A DNA stretch of 64,000 nt from the NCBI GenBank assembly GCA_964412235.1, contig CAYPNT010000003.1, positions 1-64,000 on the forward strand. The letters run 5' to 3'. Every line of letters begins with the position of its first letter. The stretch's first letter is position 1. This stretch comes from JAYZQT01 sp964412235 (GTDB lineage Bacteria; Pseudomonadota; Alphaproteobacteria; MPNO01; UBA830). A program made the position numbers and the translations under genes. Positions 44,390 through 53,084 of this stretch are shown here, one piece after another. The notes under the pieces were generated by a model, which worked only from the letters and a program-made list of their open reading frames with translations, did no database searches and was not told where the DNA came from.

Positions 44390-46024
44390 CTATGCGTTCA
44401 CTGCGGGTTTCAAATAAGTATTACCAAGGATATGGTCGCTTACCTTTTCCGCAATAACAAGTACTGCCGCGTGAATATTTCCTGAAACAAGATCGGGCAT
44501 TGCGGAAGCATCTATAACTCGTAAGTTTTCCGCACCTTTTACCCTGCACTCGGTATCTAAAACCGCATCTTCACCGATACCCATGGGTGTCGTACAAGAT
44601 GGATGGTGAGCCGTTATCGCCGTTTTCCTGATCCACTGATCAATCTCGTCGTCAGTTTTGATCTTTGCGCCCGGTACGAGTTCAACTCCCCGTATCTTTT
44701 CCATTGCGGGTTGGTGCAATAGTTCGCGCGCTAGTTTCACACCCGTCCTCAATGTTTCTAGGTCTCCTGACACAGACAGAAAGTTCTGCCGGATACGCAC
44801 TTTGTCATGAGGATTGGCTGACCTCAGCAACACCTCACCCCTACTCTCGGGATGCAATAACACAGGGCGCAACCCAAAGCCATCGTCGTACGGAGAACGT
44901 ATACCTGGGAACCAGAGGCGCGCATTACCGGGTGCCCCGCGAAACAAAAATTGGATGTCTGTTGTCGACAAACCAGATTTTGTTTTTACAAAGCCGTGTA
45001 AACCTCCCGGTAATACTGTGGCAGGACCCACTCCAAACATATGTGCCAGGACGATTGAAACCCCCATCCTGTCAGCGCGCATCGACTTACGGAACGGACC
45101 CGCGATCGGACGCGAAGCCATCGGCTGTACTGCGAGATGGTCCTGCAGATTTTGTCCAACATTAGGAGAGTGTATTATTGGTTCGATGCCTACCTCTCGA
45201 AGGTGTTCGGCGGGTCCTATGCCTGATAGCATCAAGAGTTGTGGAGAGTTAAACACACCCCCCGACAAAATGACTTCTTTTTCGGCATAGACTTGGTCAG
45301 ATTTTCCAAGTCGCGAACAAATAACACCCTCCGCCCGGGTGCCCCGCATAACAACTTTGGTCACAAGTGTACTGTCGCGCAATGTTACATTTCCGCGTCT
45401 AATTGCGGGGCGCAAAAATGCAGTCGCAGCACTATGTCGACGACCTTTGTAAATAGTCGACTGGCTCCGCCCTAACCCCTCTTGTTTCTCGCCGTTATAG
45501 TCCTCAGTGAAACCAATCCCAGAAGATTTTCCCGCTTCGATCCACGCCTCCCAAAGCGGGTCAAGGGACCGAGCTGACTGGGTTTGGAGAGGCCCGTCCC
45601 CACCCCGCCATGCGTCTGCTCCTTTTTCCCATGACTCCATCCTTCGGAAGTAGGGCAATACGTCCGCGTATGACCAGCCCGTCGCACCGTTTGCAGCCCA
45701 TCGATCATAATCACCCCGGTGGCCTCGCACATAGGCCATAACGTTGATGGACGAAGATCCACCAACAACCTTACCCCGCATTGCCTCTATTCGCCGGCCC
45801 TGCATACTGTCCTCAGGCTCAGCATCATATCCCCAATCGTGAGCCCGCTTATCATGCATTTTTCCAAGACCAAGCGGTATATGAATTAAAGGGTCGGTAT
45901 CAGGCCCACCTGCTTCTATAACCAGTATTCGGTTTTCAGGGTTGGCACCGAGCCGATAAGCAAGAAGACACCCCGCGCTTCCAGCGCCCACAATTATGTA
46001 ATCGTATTCCTTGGTCTGCCCCAT
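44390..46024 (-). CDS. GMC-family FAD oxidoreductase (choline-dehydrogenase-like)
   Basis: A 544-residue glucose-methanol-choline oxidoreductase. YIIVGAGSAGCLLAYRLGA is the FAD loop, RGKVVGGSSSINVMAYVRG and SGGVFNSPQLLMLSGIGP are the two GMC signatures, and the active-site His residues sit in ITAHHPSCTTPMG and GNIHAAVLVIAEK. It oxidises an alcohol to an aldehyde, or further, with FAD. HMF/furfural oxidase HmfH belongs here, which is of interest next to the hmf-like operon at 11555-18267, but the family is broad. It is the first gene of the minus-strand run to the TauD gene; a 13-bp palindrome lies 27 bases upstream. Confidence 0.92.
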   Translation of the reverse strand: MGQTKEYDYIIVGAGSAGCLLAYRLGANPENRILVIEAGGPDTDPLIHIPLGLGKMHDKRAHDWGYDAEPEDSMQGRRIEAMRGKVVGGSSSINVMAYVRGHRGDYDRWAANGATGWSYADVLPYFRRMESWEKGADAWRGGDGPLQTQSARSLDPLWEAWIEAGKSSGIGFTEDYNGEKQEGLGRSQSTIYKGRRHSAATAFLRPAIRRGNVTLRDSTLVTKVVMRGTRAEGVICSRLGKSDQVYAEKEVILSGGVFNSPQLLMLSGIGPAEHLREVGIEPIIHSPNVGQNLQDHLAVQPMASRPIAGPFRKSMRADRMGVSIVLAHMFGVGPATVLPGGLHGFVKTKSGLSTTDIQFLFRGAPGNARLWFPGIRSPYDDGFGLRPVLLHPESRGEVLLRSANPHDKVRIRQNFLSVSGDLETLRTGVKLARELLHQPAMEKIRGVELVPGAKIKTDDEIDQWIRKTAITAHHPSCTTPMGIGEDAVLDTECRVKGAENLRVIDASAMPDLVSGNIHAAVLVIAEKVSDHILGNTYLKPAVNA

Positions 46025-46050
46025 TTGGTTCGTTCTTTCGGCTATTATTT

Positions 46051-46063
46051 ACGGTAAAACCGT
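46051..46063. promoter_or_regulatory. 13-bp palindrome upstream of the GMC operon
   Basis: ACGGT-AAA-ACCGT is a perfect inverted repeat starting 27 bases before the GMC start codon. Its size and place suit a repressor or activator half-site pair. No neighbouring regulator gene was seen. Confidence 0.3.
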
Positions 46064-46214
46064 TCATGCCCGTTTAATCATAACGTCCATCAAAAGCAAT
46101 TCACAACGTAGCGGTTATAGTGGAGCGACAACGGGAAATTATCTGATCAATAGTGAAGGAACACGTTAAAGACGGGATGCGCGCAATATGTCTCTGCTCC
46201 GCCCAACAATGTTT

Positions 46215-46448
46215 TCACGCCTTCTTAATTTCCTTGATTGGCGGTTTTGGAACTCCTGAACGCTCCTCTATTTCCCGATCCTGCTTTTCAATAGCTGCTC
46301 GAGCAAGGTCCATCATGTCTTCCACTCCAAACGGATCAACAAGGAGTTCTCCAGACACCCGTCGGTTGGAACTAAGACTTCCGTCTTCATAAACCACGTT
46401 GAAGTTGCGTGCTACTGGTTTAACTGACTTTTTCTTCCGACCAGCCAT
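46215..46448 (-). CDS. Small conserved-looking hypothetical protein
   Basis: A 77-residue protein with a basic start (MAGRKKKSVKP) and an acidic, helical, Lys/Glu-rich end; no membrane segment or Cys. I do not recognise a family. Support for a real gene: a perfect TATAAT on the minus strand (46475-46480), GGTGG about 8 bases before the ATG at 46448, and codon use like the neighbours. A frame open eight codons further upstream is less likely. It precedes the GMC operon by 190 nt. No function is proposed. Confidence 0.6.
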   Translation of the reverse strand: MAGRKKKSVKPVARNFNVVYEDGSLSSNRRVSGELLVDPFGVEDMMDLARAAIEKQDREIEERSGVPKPPIKEIKKA

Positions 46449-46474
46449 TGCTGTTCCACCAACTATAAACAAAT

Positions 46475-46480
46475 ATTATA
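46475..46480 (-). promoter_or_regulatory. -10 box of the small hypothetical gene
   Basis: TATAAT on the minus strand, 26 nt before the start codon, with a poor -35 region (GATATA or TGATAT). Transcription would start near 46468. Confidence 0.35.
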
Positions 46481-46883
46481 CGGATACGCTTAACCGCTAT
46501 ATCACATACGGACTTTGTATCCGAATAAAATTAGGGCAACGCGGCGACCGACCCATTATGATATAGCGGATAAACCCAATAATGGACAAGCGTTTTGCTC
46601 TTTTTGTACAGTATTTTTCGTTTTAGATTAAGATATTACAGTAAGATTAGAAGCGTCTTGAATGCTAATCACGTCCTAACTCGGTATATTTAAATGATAC
46701 CTAAATTCGATAGAAACCCTTAGTTCTACACACCATGTTGAGATCCCATAAAATTACGCCAACTTTATGAAAATTATTCTTTTTAGTGGGTAACATCGTT
46801 ATCATTTGTTCTAGCTCTGCATGCGTCATGCATAAAAACGATTTCTTATTAATCGTTATATACACAATGCAAAGGATTTAGCC
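46481..46883. other. AT-rich regulatory gap with inverted repeats
   Basis: About 400 bases between divergent genes with no coding frame I trust. Inverted repeats seen: CCATTAT/ATAATGG at 46553-46559 and 46579-46585; TGCATG-CGT-CATGCA at 46818-46832; AACGAT/ATCGTT at 46837-46842 and 46852-46857. The last two sit just upstream of the hydrolase at 46884, between a TTGTTC (46807-46812) and a weak CATAAA (46831-46836), so they may be operators of its promoter. Confidence 0.4.
46818..46832 (+). promoter_or_regulatory. 15-bp palindromic operator candidate
   Basis: TGCATG-CGT-CATGCA is perfectly symmetric and lies within a possible 18-20 nt spacer between TTGTTC and the ATAAAA region, the layout of a repressed or MerR-type promoter. 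It is 52 bases before the TTG start of the hydrolase. Confidence 0.35.
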
Positions 46884-47957
46884 TTGAATAACAGTCAGAA
46901 TGTAATCGCCTCCGTAATGGAAAGTAGCAAAGGTCGGATGATAGGTGACGGACTAGAAGCAGCTGATATAGACGAAATCCTCGATAAGTGTTCAGGCTGG
47001 GGTGATTGGTATGAAGTGGTAACGGCGATCGGCGATCGATACGAGCAATTAGCGGAAGATCGTCTTAAGACTAACCACGACCTTTCCGCGGGTATCTACC
47101 TCTGGAAAGCATGCATGTATTACCATTACGCTCAATTTTATATGTTCGAAAGGCCAGACCTTCGAGAAGCTGGCCAAAAACGAAAAGTTGCCCTGTACAA
47201 CAGAGCCGCCCCGTACCTTTATCCTCCGGCTCAACGAATAGATATCCCTTTTGACGGTTTAAGTATCCCAGGCTTCCTGAGAAAACCTGTTGGCGTCGAT
47301 AAACCTCCCTGTGCAATCCTGATAGGGGGACTGGAAAGCACCAAAGAAGAAAGCTACTTATTTGAAAACATGTGCCACCATCGAGGCATGGCTACTTTTG
47401 CGTTTGATGGCCCCGGCCAGGGCGAAATGTTTTTTCAAACCAAAATTCGTCCGGACTTTGAACGCTTTACGTCCGCAGTAATAGACTATCTCCAAACAAG
47501 AACAGATATAGATAACTCAAAATTTGGCATCCTTGGGCGAAGCTTTGGGGGGTATTATGCGCCTCGGAGCGCGGCGTACGACAAGCGCATCGCTGCGTGC
47601 GTTTGTTGGGGCGTTTTATATGAACTCGATAGTTTTTGGTGGGACATGCATGAAATGACGCGTAATGGTTTCACTTATTGTGCCGGGGAAATAGACCCCG
47701 AAAAGGGAAGAAAGAAGCTCGAGTGTATTAATCTTTCTGATTGCGCAGAGGAAATCGAATGTGCGCTATACCTCCAACACGGGGTTAAGGATGACCTCAT
47801 ACCTTTCAGCCAAGCGCTCAGGCTGGAAAAAGAAGCTGTCAATGCGAAAGAAATTGTAACTCACTATGAACCAGAAGGCATACACTGTTGCCACAATTTG
47901 TATCATGTGACGCGGTTACCTATGGCAGATTTTCTAGCAACGCATTTAACCAGTTAA
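46884..47957 (+). CDS. Alpha/beta hydrolase of the FrsA / pseudooxynicotine-hydrolase type
   Basis: A 357-residue protein with a helical N-terminal domain (about residues 1-115) followed by an alpha/beta hydrolase domain. AILIGGLESTKEES is the oxyanion region, FAFDGPGQGEMFF a strand-turn typical of this branch, Ser in GRSFGGYYAPR the nucleophile, and HGVKDDLIP the acid. The His is likely in PEGIHCCHN. 2,6-dihydroxypseudooxynicotine hydrolase, a C-C bond hydrolase of nicotine catabolism, has this plan. The TTG start at 46884 is supported by AAAGGA seven bases before. The LLM monooxygenase follows after 86 nt. Confidence 0.85.
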   Translation: MNNSQNVIASVMESSKGRMIGDGLEAADIDEILDKCSGWGDWYEVVTAIGDRYEQLAEDRLKTNHDLSAGIYLWKACMYYHYAQFYMFERPDLREAGQKRKVALYNRAAPYLYPPAQRIDIPFDGLSIPGFLRKPVGVDKPPCAILIGGLESTKEESYLFENMCHHRGMATFAFDGPGQGEMFFQTKIRPDFERFTSAVIDYLQTRTDIDNSKFGILGRSFGGYYAPRSAAYDKRIAACVCWGVLYELDSFWWDMHEMTRNGFTYCAGEIDPEKGRKKLECINLSDCAEEIECALYLQHGVKDDLIPFSQALRLEKEAVNAKEIVTHYEPEGIHCCHNLYHVTRLPMADFLATHLTS

Positions 47958-48043
47958 AATTCGGGACAAACCCTTGAAGGAAGACATTTTGTAACGAGCA
48001 GGAACACTCCGTAATTGCGGTTTTTGTAATCGAGGTCAGTACG

Positions 48044-49369
48044 ATGATGAAACTGGGGCTTTTCATGTTGGGTGGAGGACACCACATTGCTGCATGGCGC
48101 GACCCATCAGCCCAAAAAGGCGCTGCCCTTGACATTCAACATTACGTAGAGATAGCCCAGATTGGGGAACGCGGCCTCTTTGATTTTATTTTCACCGCAG
48201 ATACCAATGCATTCTTCTATGGTGATGATATATACAAGCTGCGCCGAACACCCGAAACGCTGCGTCTCGAACCTCTCACCCTTCTATCTTCGCTTGCAAT
48301 GGTGACTAAAAACATTGGTTTAATCTGTACCGCAACGACCACATACCTTGATCCATTTCACGTGGCCCGGCAGTTTGCATCACTAGACCGTATAAGTGGG
48401 GGTCGAGCAGGTTGGAATCTGGTCACGTCATCTGCTCCCGCTGAAGCACAAAATTTCAGCGTTGACGCACATCCTAAGCCTTTTGACCGGTACGAAAAAG
48501 CAGCAGAGTTTGCACGAGTCGTGGTTGGGTTGTGGGATAGCTGGGAGGACGACGCCGTAATAGAAGATAAGTTGAGCGGAGAATTCTATGACCCGGAAAA
48601 ACTGCACCGTTTGAACCACAAAGGTAAATACTTTTCTGTCCGCGGCCCTCTGACCATAGAACGATCACCGCAAGGCCGACCGATAATTGTGCAAGCAGGT
48701 CAGTCGGAATTGGGACGCGCACTCGCCGCTGAAACGGCTGAAGTGATCTTCACGGTGCAACAGAACGTTGATGATGCGCGGGCATTTTATTCGGACGTGA
48801 AAACACGTGCTGCAGCTTTTGGCCGTTCGGCTAATGAAATTAACGTGATGCCCGGACTTCTCCCAATTGTGGGGAAAACACGTCGCGAAGCCGAAGAAAA
48901 GTTACGTGCAATCAATACACTTATACACCCAGAAGTGGGAATAGACCGCTTATCTAATATCCTCGGTATCGATCTTTCAGACTACCCTTTAGACGGTCCC
49001 TTGCCGGAAATCCCGCAAGGGGCAGAACAGCAAGGGCGTCAAAAAATTGTTGTAGAGGTCGCCCGCCGGCATAATTTGACTATCTCTCAACTTTACAAAG
49101 CGGTTACCGGCGTTCGAGGTCACCGCACATTCTGCGGCACTGCGGAAGAGATAGCGGACTCTATGCAAGAGTGGGTGGATGGTGGAGCGGCTGATGGCTT
49201 TAATATTATGTCGTTAACATACCCGGATGAATTGAACGAATTTGTCAATCAAGTGGTACCTATATTACAAGACCGCAATGTTTTCCGTAAAAAATATGAG
49301 AGTGAATTACTTCGGGAAAATTTAGGTCTCCCCATACCAAATAATAGCCAGACCTGCCCCGCGCTCTAG
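48044..49369 (+). CDS. NtaA/SnaA/DszA-type FMNH2-dependent monooxygenase
   Basis: A 441-residue luciferase-like monooxygenase of the nitrilotriacetate / dibenzothiophene-sulfone / pristinamycin branch. Landmarks are LGLFMLGGGHHIAAWR at the start, FDFIFTADTNA, LDRISGGRAGWNLVTS, FDRYEKAAEFARVVVGLWDSW and RPIIVQAGQSELGRALAAE. It needs FMNH2 from a reductase and O2 and oxidises N-, S- or C-centres of large substrates. GAGG lies eight bases before the first ATG. Together with the hydrolase at 46884 it forms a two-gene plus-strand unit that might open a heterocycle (oxygenate, then hydrolyse a C-C bond; inference). Confidence 0.92.
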   Translation: MMKLGLFMLGGGHHIAAWRDPSAQKGAALDIQHYVEIAQIGERGLFDFIFTADTNAFFYGDDIYKLRRTPETLRLEPLTLLSSLAMVTKNIGLICTATTTYLDPFHVARQFASLDRISGGRAGWNLVTSSAPAEAQNFSVDAHPKPFDRYEKAAEFARVVVGLWDSWEDDAVIEDKLSGEFYDPEKLHRLNHKGKYFSVRGPLTIERSPQGRPIIVQAGQSELGRALAAETAEVIFTVQQNVDDARAFYSDVKTRAAAFGRSANEINVMPGLLPIVGKTRREAEEKLRAINTLIHPEVGIDRLSNILGIDLSDYPLDGPLPEIPQGAEQQGRQKIVVEVARRHNLTISQLYKAVTGVRGHRTFCGTAEEIADSMQEWVDGGAADGFNIMSLTYPDELNEFVNQVVPILQDRNVFRKKYESELLRENLGLPIPNNSQTCPAL

Positions 49370-49596
49370 ATAGCTAGATGTACCCAGATGAAACCGTTTC
49401 CACAGGATCGAAGTGATATTCTACAATATGATATCTCTGACGAAAAGGCTCACGCTTAGTGCAGTCTTGATCGATTTAAGGCCTCTGTGGGCAATCGATT
49501 ACAGGTTAAAACTGCAACCTGCAGTGCAATTGATAATATCATATAAGTTGGTTTCAATTTAACGCCCTCTATCTATTTGAAACCATTTAAAAAAGT

Positions 49597-49673
49597 TGGT
49601 AGCGGAGGAGGGACTCGAACCCCCGACACGCGGATTATGATTCCGCTGCTCTAACCAGCTGAGCTACTCCGCC
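49597..49673 (-). tRNA. Elongator tRNA-Met (anticodon CAT)
   Basis: The reverse complement folds as a 77-nt tRNA with encoded CCA. The acceptor stem is GGCGGAG/CTCCGCT with a G1-T72 wobble, the D-arm is AGCTCAGCTGGTTAGAGC, the anticodon arm is GCGGA-ATCATAA-TCCGC with CAT at the centre, and the T-loop is GGTTCGAGTCC. The overall sequence matches alphaproteobacterial elongator tRNA-Met rather than initiator or tRNA-Ile(CAT). A T6 tract just after CCA may end transcription. It lies 60 nt downstream of mnmA on the same strand. Confidence 0.95.
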
Positions 49674-49733
49674 ACCGGGTCGCCGGATATAGGGGTTACC
49701 CCCGTCTTCGTCAAGGACCATAAGCGCATGAAC

Positions 49734-50846
49734 TCAGGCGCCATATTGAATCCAGCCGCCCCCGAGCAAACGTTCGCCATCATAGAAAACACACGCCTGA
49801 CCGGGGGCAACCGCGCGCTCTGGGCTTTCCAGTATAACTTTTGCCTCCATGTTGATGCCATCAAACAAGAGTGTCGCCGGCACAGGTTCCTGTGTAGACC
49901 TAACCTTTACAGAAACGCGCAGACTACTTTCCAAACTCTCCGTCTCTCCCAACCAATTGACCCCCGACAAGTGGATCTGTTTCTTTCCTAGTTTAGATGC
50001 TGGACCCACGGTAATACGCCGTGTTTTGGGGTCTATCTTTATTACGTAGAACGGTTTACCCATACCTCCAATTCCGATCCCTCGACGCTGCCCAATCGTG
50101 TAGTTAATAATGCCACCATGTTCGCCCAGCACTTTACCATCTAAATCAATAATTTCTCCTGGATCCATAGCTCCTGGTCGAATTTTTTCTACAACCGAAG
50201 CGTAGTCAGCGTTTGGCACAAAACAAATGTCTTGGCTATCCGGCTTTTCCGCGACAGACAACCCGAAGCGGTTTGCATGAGAACGTACATCATTTTTAGG
50301 TACGGCGCCCAAGGGAAACCGAAGAAAATCCGCCTGCTCCTGGGTGGTAGCAAAAAGAAAATAACTCTGATCGCGCGCACTATCCTCAGCACGAAATAAC
50401 ACTCCCTTACCATCTACATTTTCTCGGCGTATATAGTGTCCAGTCGCAAGAGCATCAGCACCTAAGTCTCTCGCGGTAGCAAGTAGATCTCGAAATTTAA
50501 CCGTTTGATTACATAAAACACAGGGGATCGGTGTTTCTCCACGCACATAGCTATCCGCGAAAGCTTCAATGACCTCTGCCCGAAAACGCGATTCATAATT
50601 AAGTACGTAGTGAGGAATTCCAATTGTTTCCGCAGCCCGCTTGGCGTCAAATATATCCTGACCTGCGCAACAAGCTTTCTCGCGTTTGATTGCTTCACCA
50701 TGATCATACAACTGCAACGTTACACCAATAGCGTCGTAACCCTGTTCGGCCAGTAGCAATGCAGTGACAGAACTGTCGACGCCACCCGACATTGCAACTA
50801 CAACGCGTGTGTCCTTTGGTTTTTTATCAAAGCCAAGCGAATTCAT
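49734..50846 (-). CDS. mnmA: tRNA-specific 2-thiouridylase MnmA
   Basis: A 370-residue tRNA 2-thiouridylase. The ATP-pyrophosphatase P-loop is AMSGGVDSS (about residue 19), the first catalytic Cys is in IPCVLCN and the second in SQDICFV; INYTIGQRRGIGIG is the conserved central motif. It thiolates U34 of tRNA-Lys, -Glu and -Gln. It lies between the Fe-S molybdoenzyme (36 nt upstream) and tRNA-Met, all on the minus strand. Length and motifs are complete. Confidence 0.96.
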   Translation of the reverse strand: MNSLGFDKKPKDTRVVVAMSGGVDSSVTALLLAEQGYDAIGVTLQLYDHGEAIKREKACCAGQDIFDAKRAAETIGIPHYVLNYESRFRAEVIEAFADSYVRGETPIPCVLCNQTVKFRDLLATARDLGADALATGHYIRRENVDGKGVLFRAEDSARDQSYFLFATTQEQADFLRFPLGAVPKNDVRSHANRFGLSVAEKPDSQDICFVPNADYASVVEKIRPGAMDPGEIIDLDGKVLGEHGGIINYTIGQRRGIGIGGMGKPFYVIKIDPKTRRITVGPASKLGKKQIHLSGVNWLGETESLESSLRVSVKVRSTQEPVPATLLFDGINMEAKVILESPERAVAPGQACVFYDGERLLGGGWIQYGA

Positions 50847-50882
50847 AACAACCTAGTATCTCAAATATAATTTAATCAGACC

Positions 50883-52943
50883 CTAAGCGGCCCGCACCCA
50901 AATTGCCGTGTCGTGGAATACCGCTCCGCCATTTGGCCTCCCCGGGTCCGAACTTATAAGAAGATTAATTCCGATCCCTTCCTCAAAGGCATTGTTAGGC
51001 CATATGCTTTCAATTACCACAACCCCACAATCAACCCCATCGAAAACTTGGCAATGTAATGTCAAATTCCCTCTCTCGTTACCAATTCTCACGCGGTCAC
51101 CATCCGTGACCCCAAGGGTAATACAATCTTTTGGATTGATCATTAATGTAGGGCGTTGTTCATTACGAATGGAAGTATCAGTCTCTGTAAAACTGGTGTT
51201 AAGGTAGTTTCGCGATGGGGCTGTAATTAAACGGAAGGGTCTTGCCTCATGGACCTCGTCAATGATTTCACAAAAATCGGGCAAGCTCGAGAGTTCACTG
51301 TAATTTGGGCCCAATTCTGCCCAGTTGGCACGGAAACGAAATTTGCCGCCCGGTTGCGGAAATCCGTTTAGGAAATGTCTCTCCTCGAATGTGGGGCTAA
51401 TATCGATAAACCGTTTTTCCTTGAGATCTGCCGCACCGTCATATCCATTAGTTTTCAATACTTCGTCAATCACGTCCCACGCAGTCATCGTGAATGACCG
51501 GTGATCGGCCCCTAGCCGAGTTGCCAGCCCACTCAACATGTCGTGATTGCTTCGAGCCTCTGCAAGCGGCTTAATGATTTGAGGACCAAGTTGCAGAAAC
51601 GGTTGCCCGTAGGATGCATAAAGATCATCATGTTCAAGAAAGGTTGTCGCGGGAAGTACAATATCCGCGAGCTTCGCAGTATCCGTCAAAAACTGCTCGT
51701 GTACGCATAGAAACATATCATCGCGCAATAGTCCTTGGCGCACTCGCCCTGATTCTGGAGCCACCACGGCAGGGTTTGAACTCTGTACCAGCATCGCCGT
51801 GACCGGTGGCCCATCGGACAGCGGTTCCCTTTCTCCAGCCAGAATAGGCCCAAGGCGCGACATATCAAGTTGGCGAATATGGGGATTTTCTTTACCTTGT
51901 ATAAGTGAGAGATCCATGGAAAAATTATCTCCCGTCGACCCATAAAGGCCGGAGCCCGGATTTTTCCAGGCCCCCTTGACGGCGGGCAGACAACTTACAG
52001 CATGTAGCGACGATGCCCCGTTTCGAGAGCGCGAGAAGCCATATCCCAATCGAATCATTGACCGTTCTATGGAACCATAGTCAGCCGCAAACGCTTCTAT
52101 TTCCTTAACAGAAACCCCCGTCAAAATAGAACTCCATTCAGGGCCTCGTGAGACAAGGTGTTCTTCGAGAGCTGGAGGATCATCCGTAAATTTGTTCATA
52201 TAGTCTCTATCGGCAAAACCATCGCGAAACAAAACGTGCATAATTCCACAAGCCAGGGCAGCATCTGTACCGGGTCGCGGCCGAATATGCGTGTCAGCCT
52301 GTCGCGCAGTGGTTGTTAGATAAGGGTCAATGACAATTAATTTAGCTCCACGTTCTTTACGGGCACGACTTATGTGGCTCATCAAATTAATTTGAGTAAA
52401 GGCGGGGTTAGAACCCCAGATGACGATCAAGTCGGATTCCGCAAATTCCCGCGGGTCACAACCCTTCTGCGCACCAAGACCAGCCTTCATTCCTGCTAAC
52501 ATCATTGATGAACAAATCGTGTTATGCTGGCGCGAATAGCCCATCGCATTTCGGAGACCTTGAACGCCATCACGTTGCACCTTACCCATTGTGCCAGCGT
52601 AATTATACAGCCATACGGTTTCAGGGCCATATTTTTGGCCCGCTACAATATAGTTTTCAGCAACTATATCTAATGCCTCATTCCATGAAATCGCCTCAAA
52701 ATCGGAGAGCGCGGAGTTAGCTGATTTTGGGCCTTTACGGCGGAGCGGTTGGGTCAATCTATTCGGGTGGTGAACACGTTCCGCATAGCGCGCCACCTTA
52801 GCACAGACGACCCCAGCGGTATATTCGTTCGCGGAGGAACCACGAACTCGACCTATCGTGTGAGGGGTTTTTAGCTCTACGTCCAAAGTACAACTGCTAG
52901 CGCAATCATGAGGGCAGACTGAATAGGCGATATCGAGAGGCAC
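50883..52943 (-). CDS. Fe-S molybdopterin oxidoreductase (DMSO reductase superfamily)
   Basis: A 686-residue catalytic subunit. The N-terminal [4Fe-4S] set is C10, C14, C18 and C47 (VCPHDCASSC, VVCAKV). The likely Mo ligand is Cys144 in NTICSS, aligned to the Cys of the NapA/FdhA-type motif; Ser145 is the alternative. WGSNPAFTQINLMSHI, VVAPESGR and LADIVLPATTFLEHDDLY are standard molybdopterin-guanine-dinucleotide contacts, and the C-terminal domain ends GGAVFHDTAIWVRAA. No Tat signal and no small subunits are adjacent, so it may be a cytoplasmic oxidoreductase. The GTG start at 52943 has AAAGGAG eight bases upstream. Substrate unknown. Confidence 0.9.
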   Translation of the reverse strand: MPLDIAYSVCPHDCASSCTLDVELKTPHTIGRVRGSSANEYTAGVVCAKVARYAERVHHPNRLTQPLRRKGPKSANSALSDFEAISWNEALDIVAENYIVAGQKYGPETVWLYNYAGTMGKVQRDGVQGLRNAMGYSRQHNTICSSMMLAGMKAGLGAQKGCDPREFAESDLIVIWGSNPAFTQINLMSHISRARKERGAKLIVIDPYLTTTARQADTHIRPRPGTDAALACGIMHVLFRDGFADRDYMNKFTDDPPALEEHLVSRGPEWSSILTGVSVKEIEAFAADYGSIERSMIRLGYGFSRSRNGASSLHAVSCLPAVKGAWKNPGSGLYGSTGDNFSMDLSLIQGKENPHIRQLDMSRLGPILAGEREPLSDGPPVTAMLVQSSNPAVVAPESGRVRQGLLRDDMFLCVHEQFLTDTAKLADIVLPATTFLEHDDLYASYGQPFLQLGPQIIKPLAEARSNHDMLSGLATRLGADHRSFTMTAWDVIDEVLKTNGYDGAADLKEKRFIDISPTFEERHFLNGFPQPGGKFRFRANWAELGPNYSELSSLPDFCEIIDEVHEARPFRLITAPSRNYLNTSFTETDTSIRNEQRPTLMINPKDCITLGVTDGDRVRIGNERGNLTLHCQVFDGVDCGVVVIESIWPNNAFEEGIGINLLISSDPGRPNGGAVFHDTAIWVRAA

Positions 52944-53084
52944 GGACCTATCTCCTTTATATCTCAGTGCAGTCCTTAAATTTTAACCAATCAAAACCGT
53001 ATGGTTTTACCCGATATGCCCGTGTATTCAAAACACCGAAAATACACAGGACTAAAAGTGCACGTTTGTAAAATACGAGAGGCC

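Noticed and set aside
44665..45165. Antisense frames inside the GMC gene
   Set aside because: Shadow frames of a well-conserved oxidoreductase; no ribosome-binding site or family match.
49597..50846. Functional link between tRNA-Met and mnmA
   Set aside because: MnmA modifies tRNA-Lys, -Glu and -Gln, not tRNA-Met, so adjacency is probably chance.
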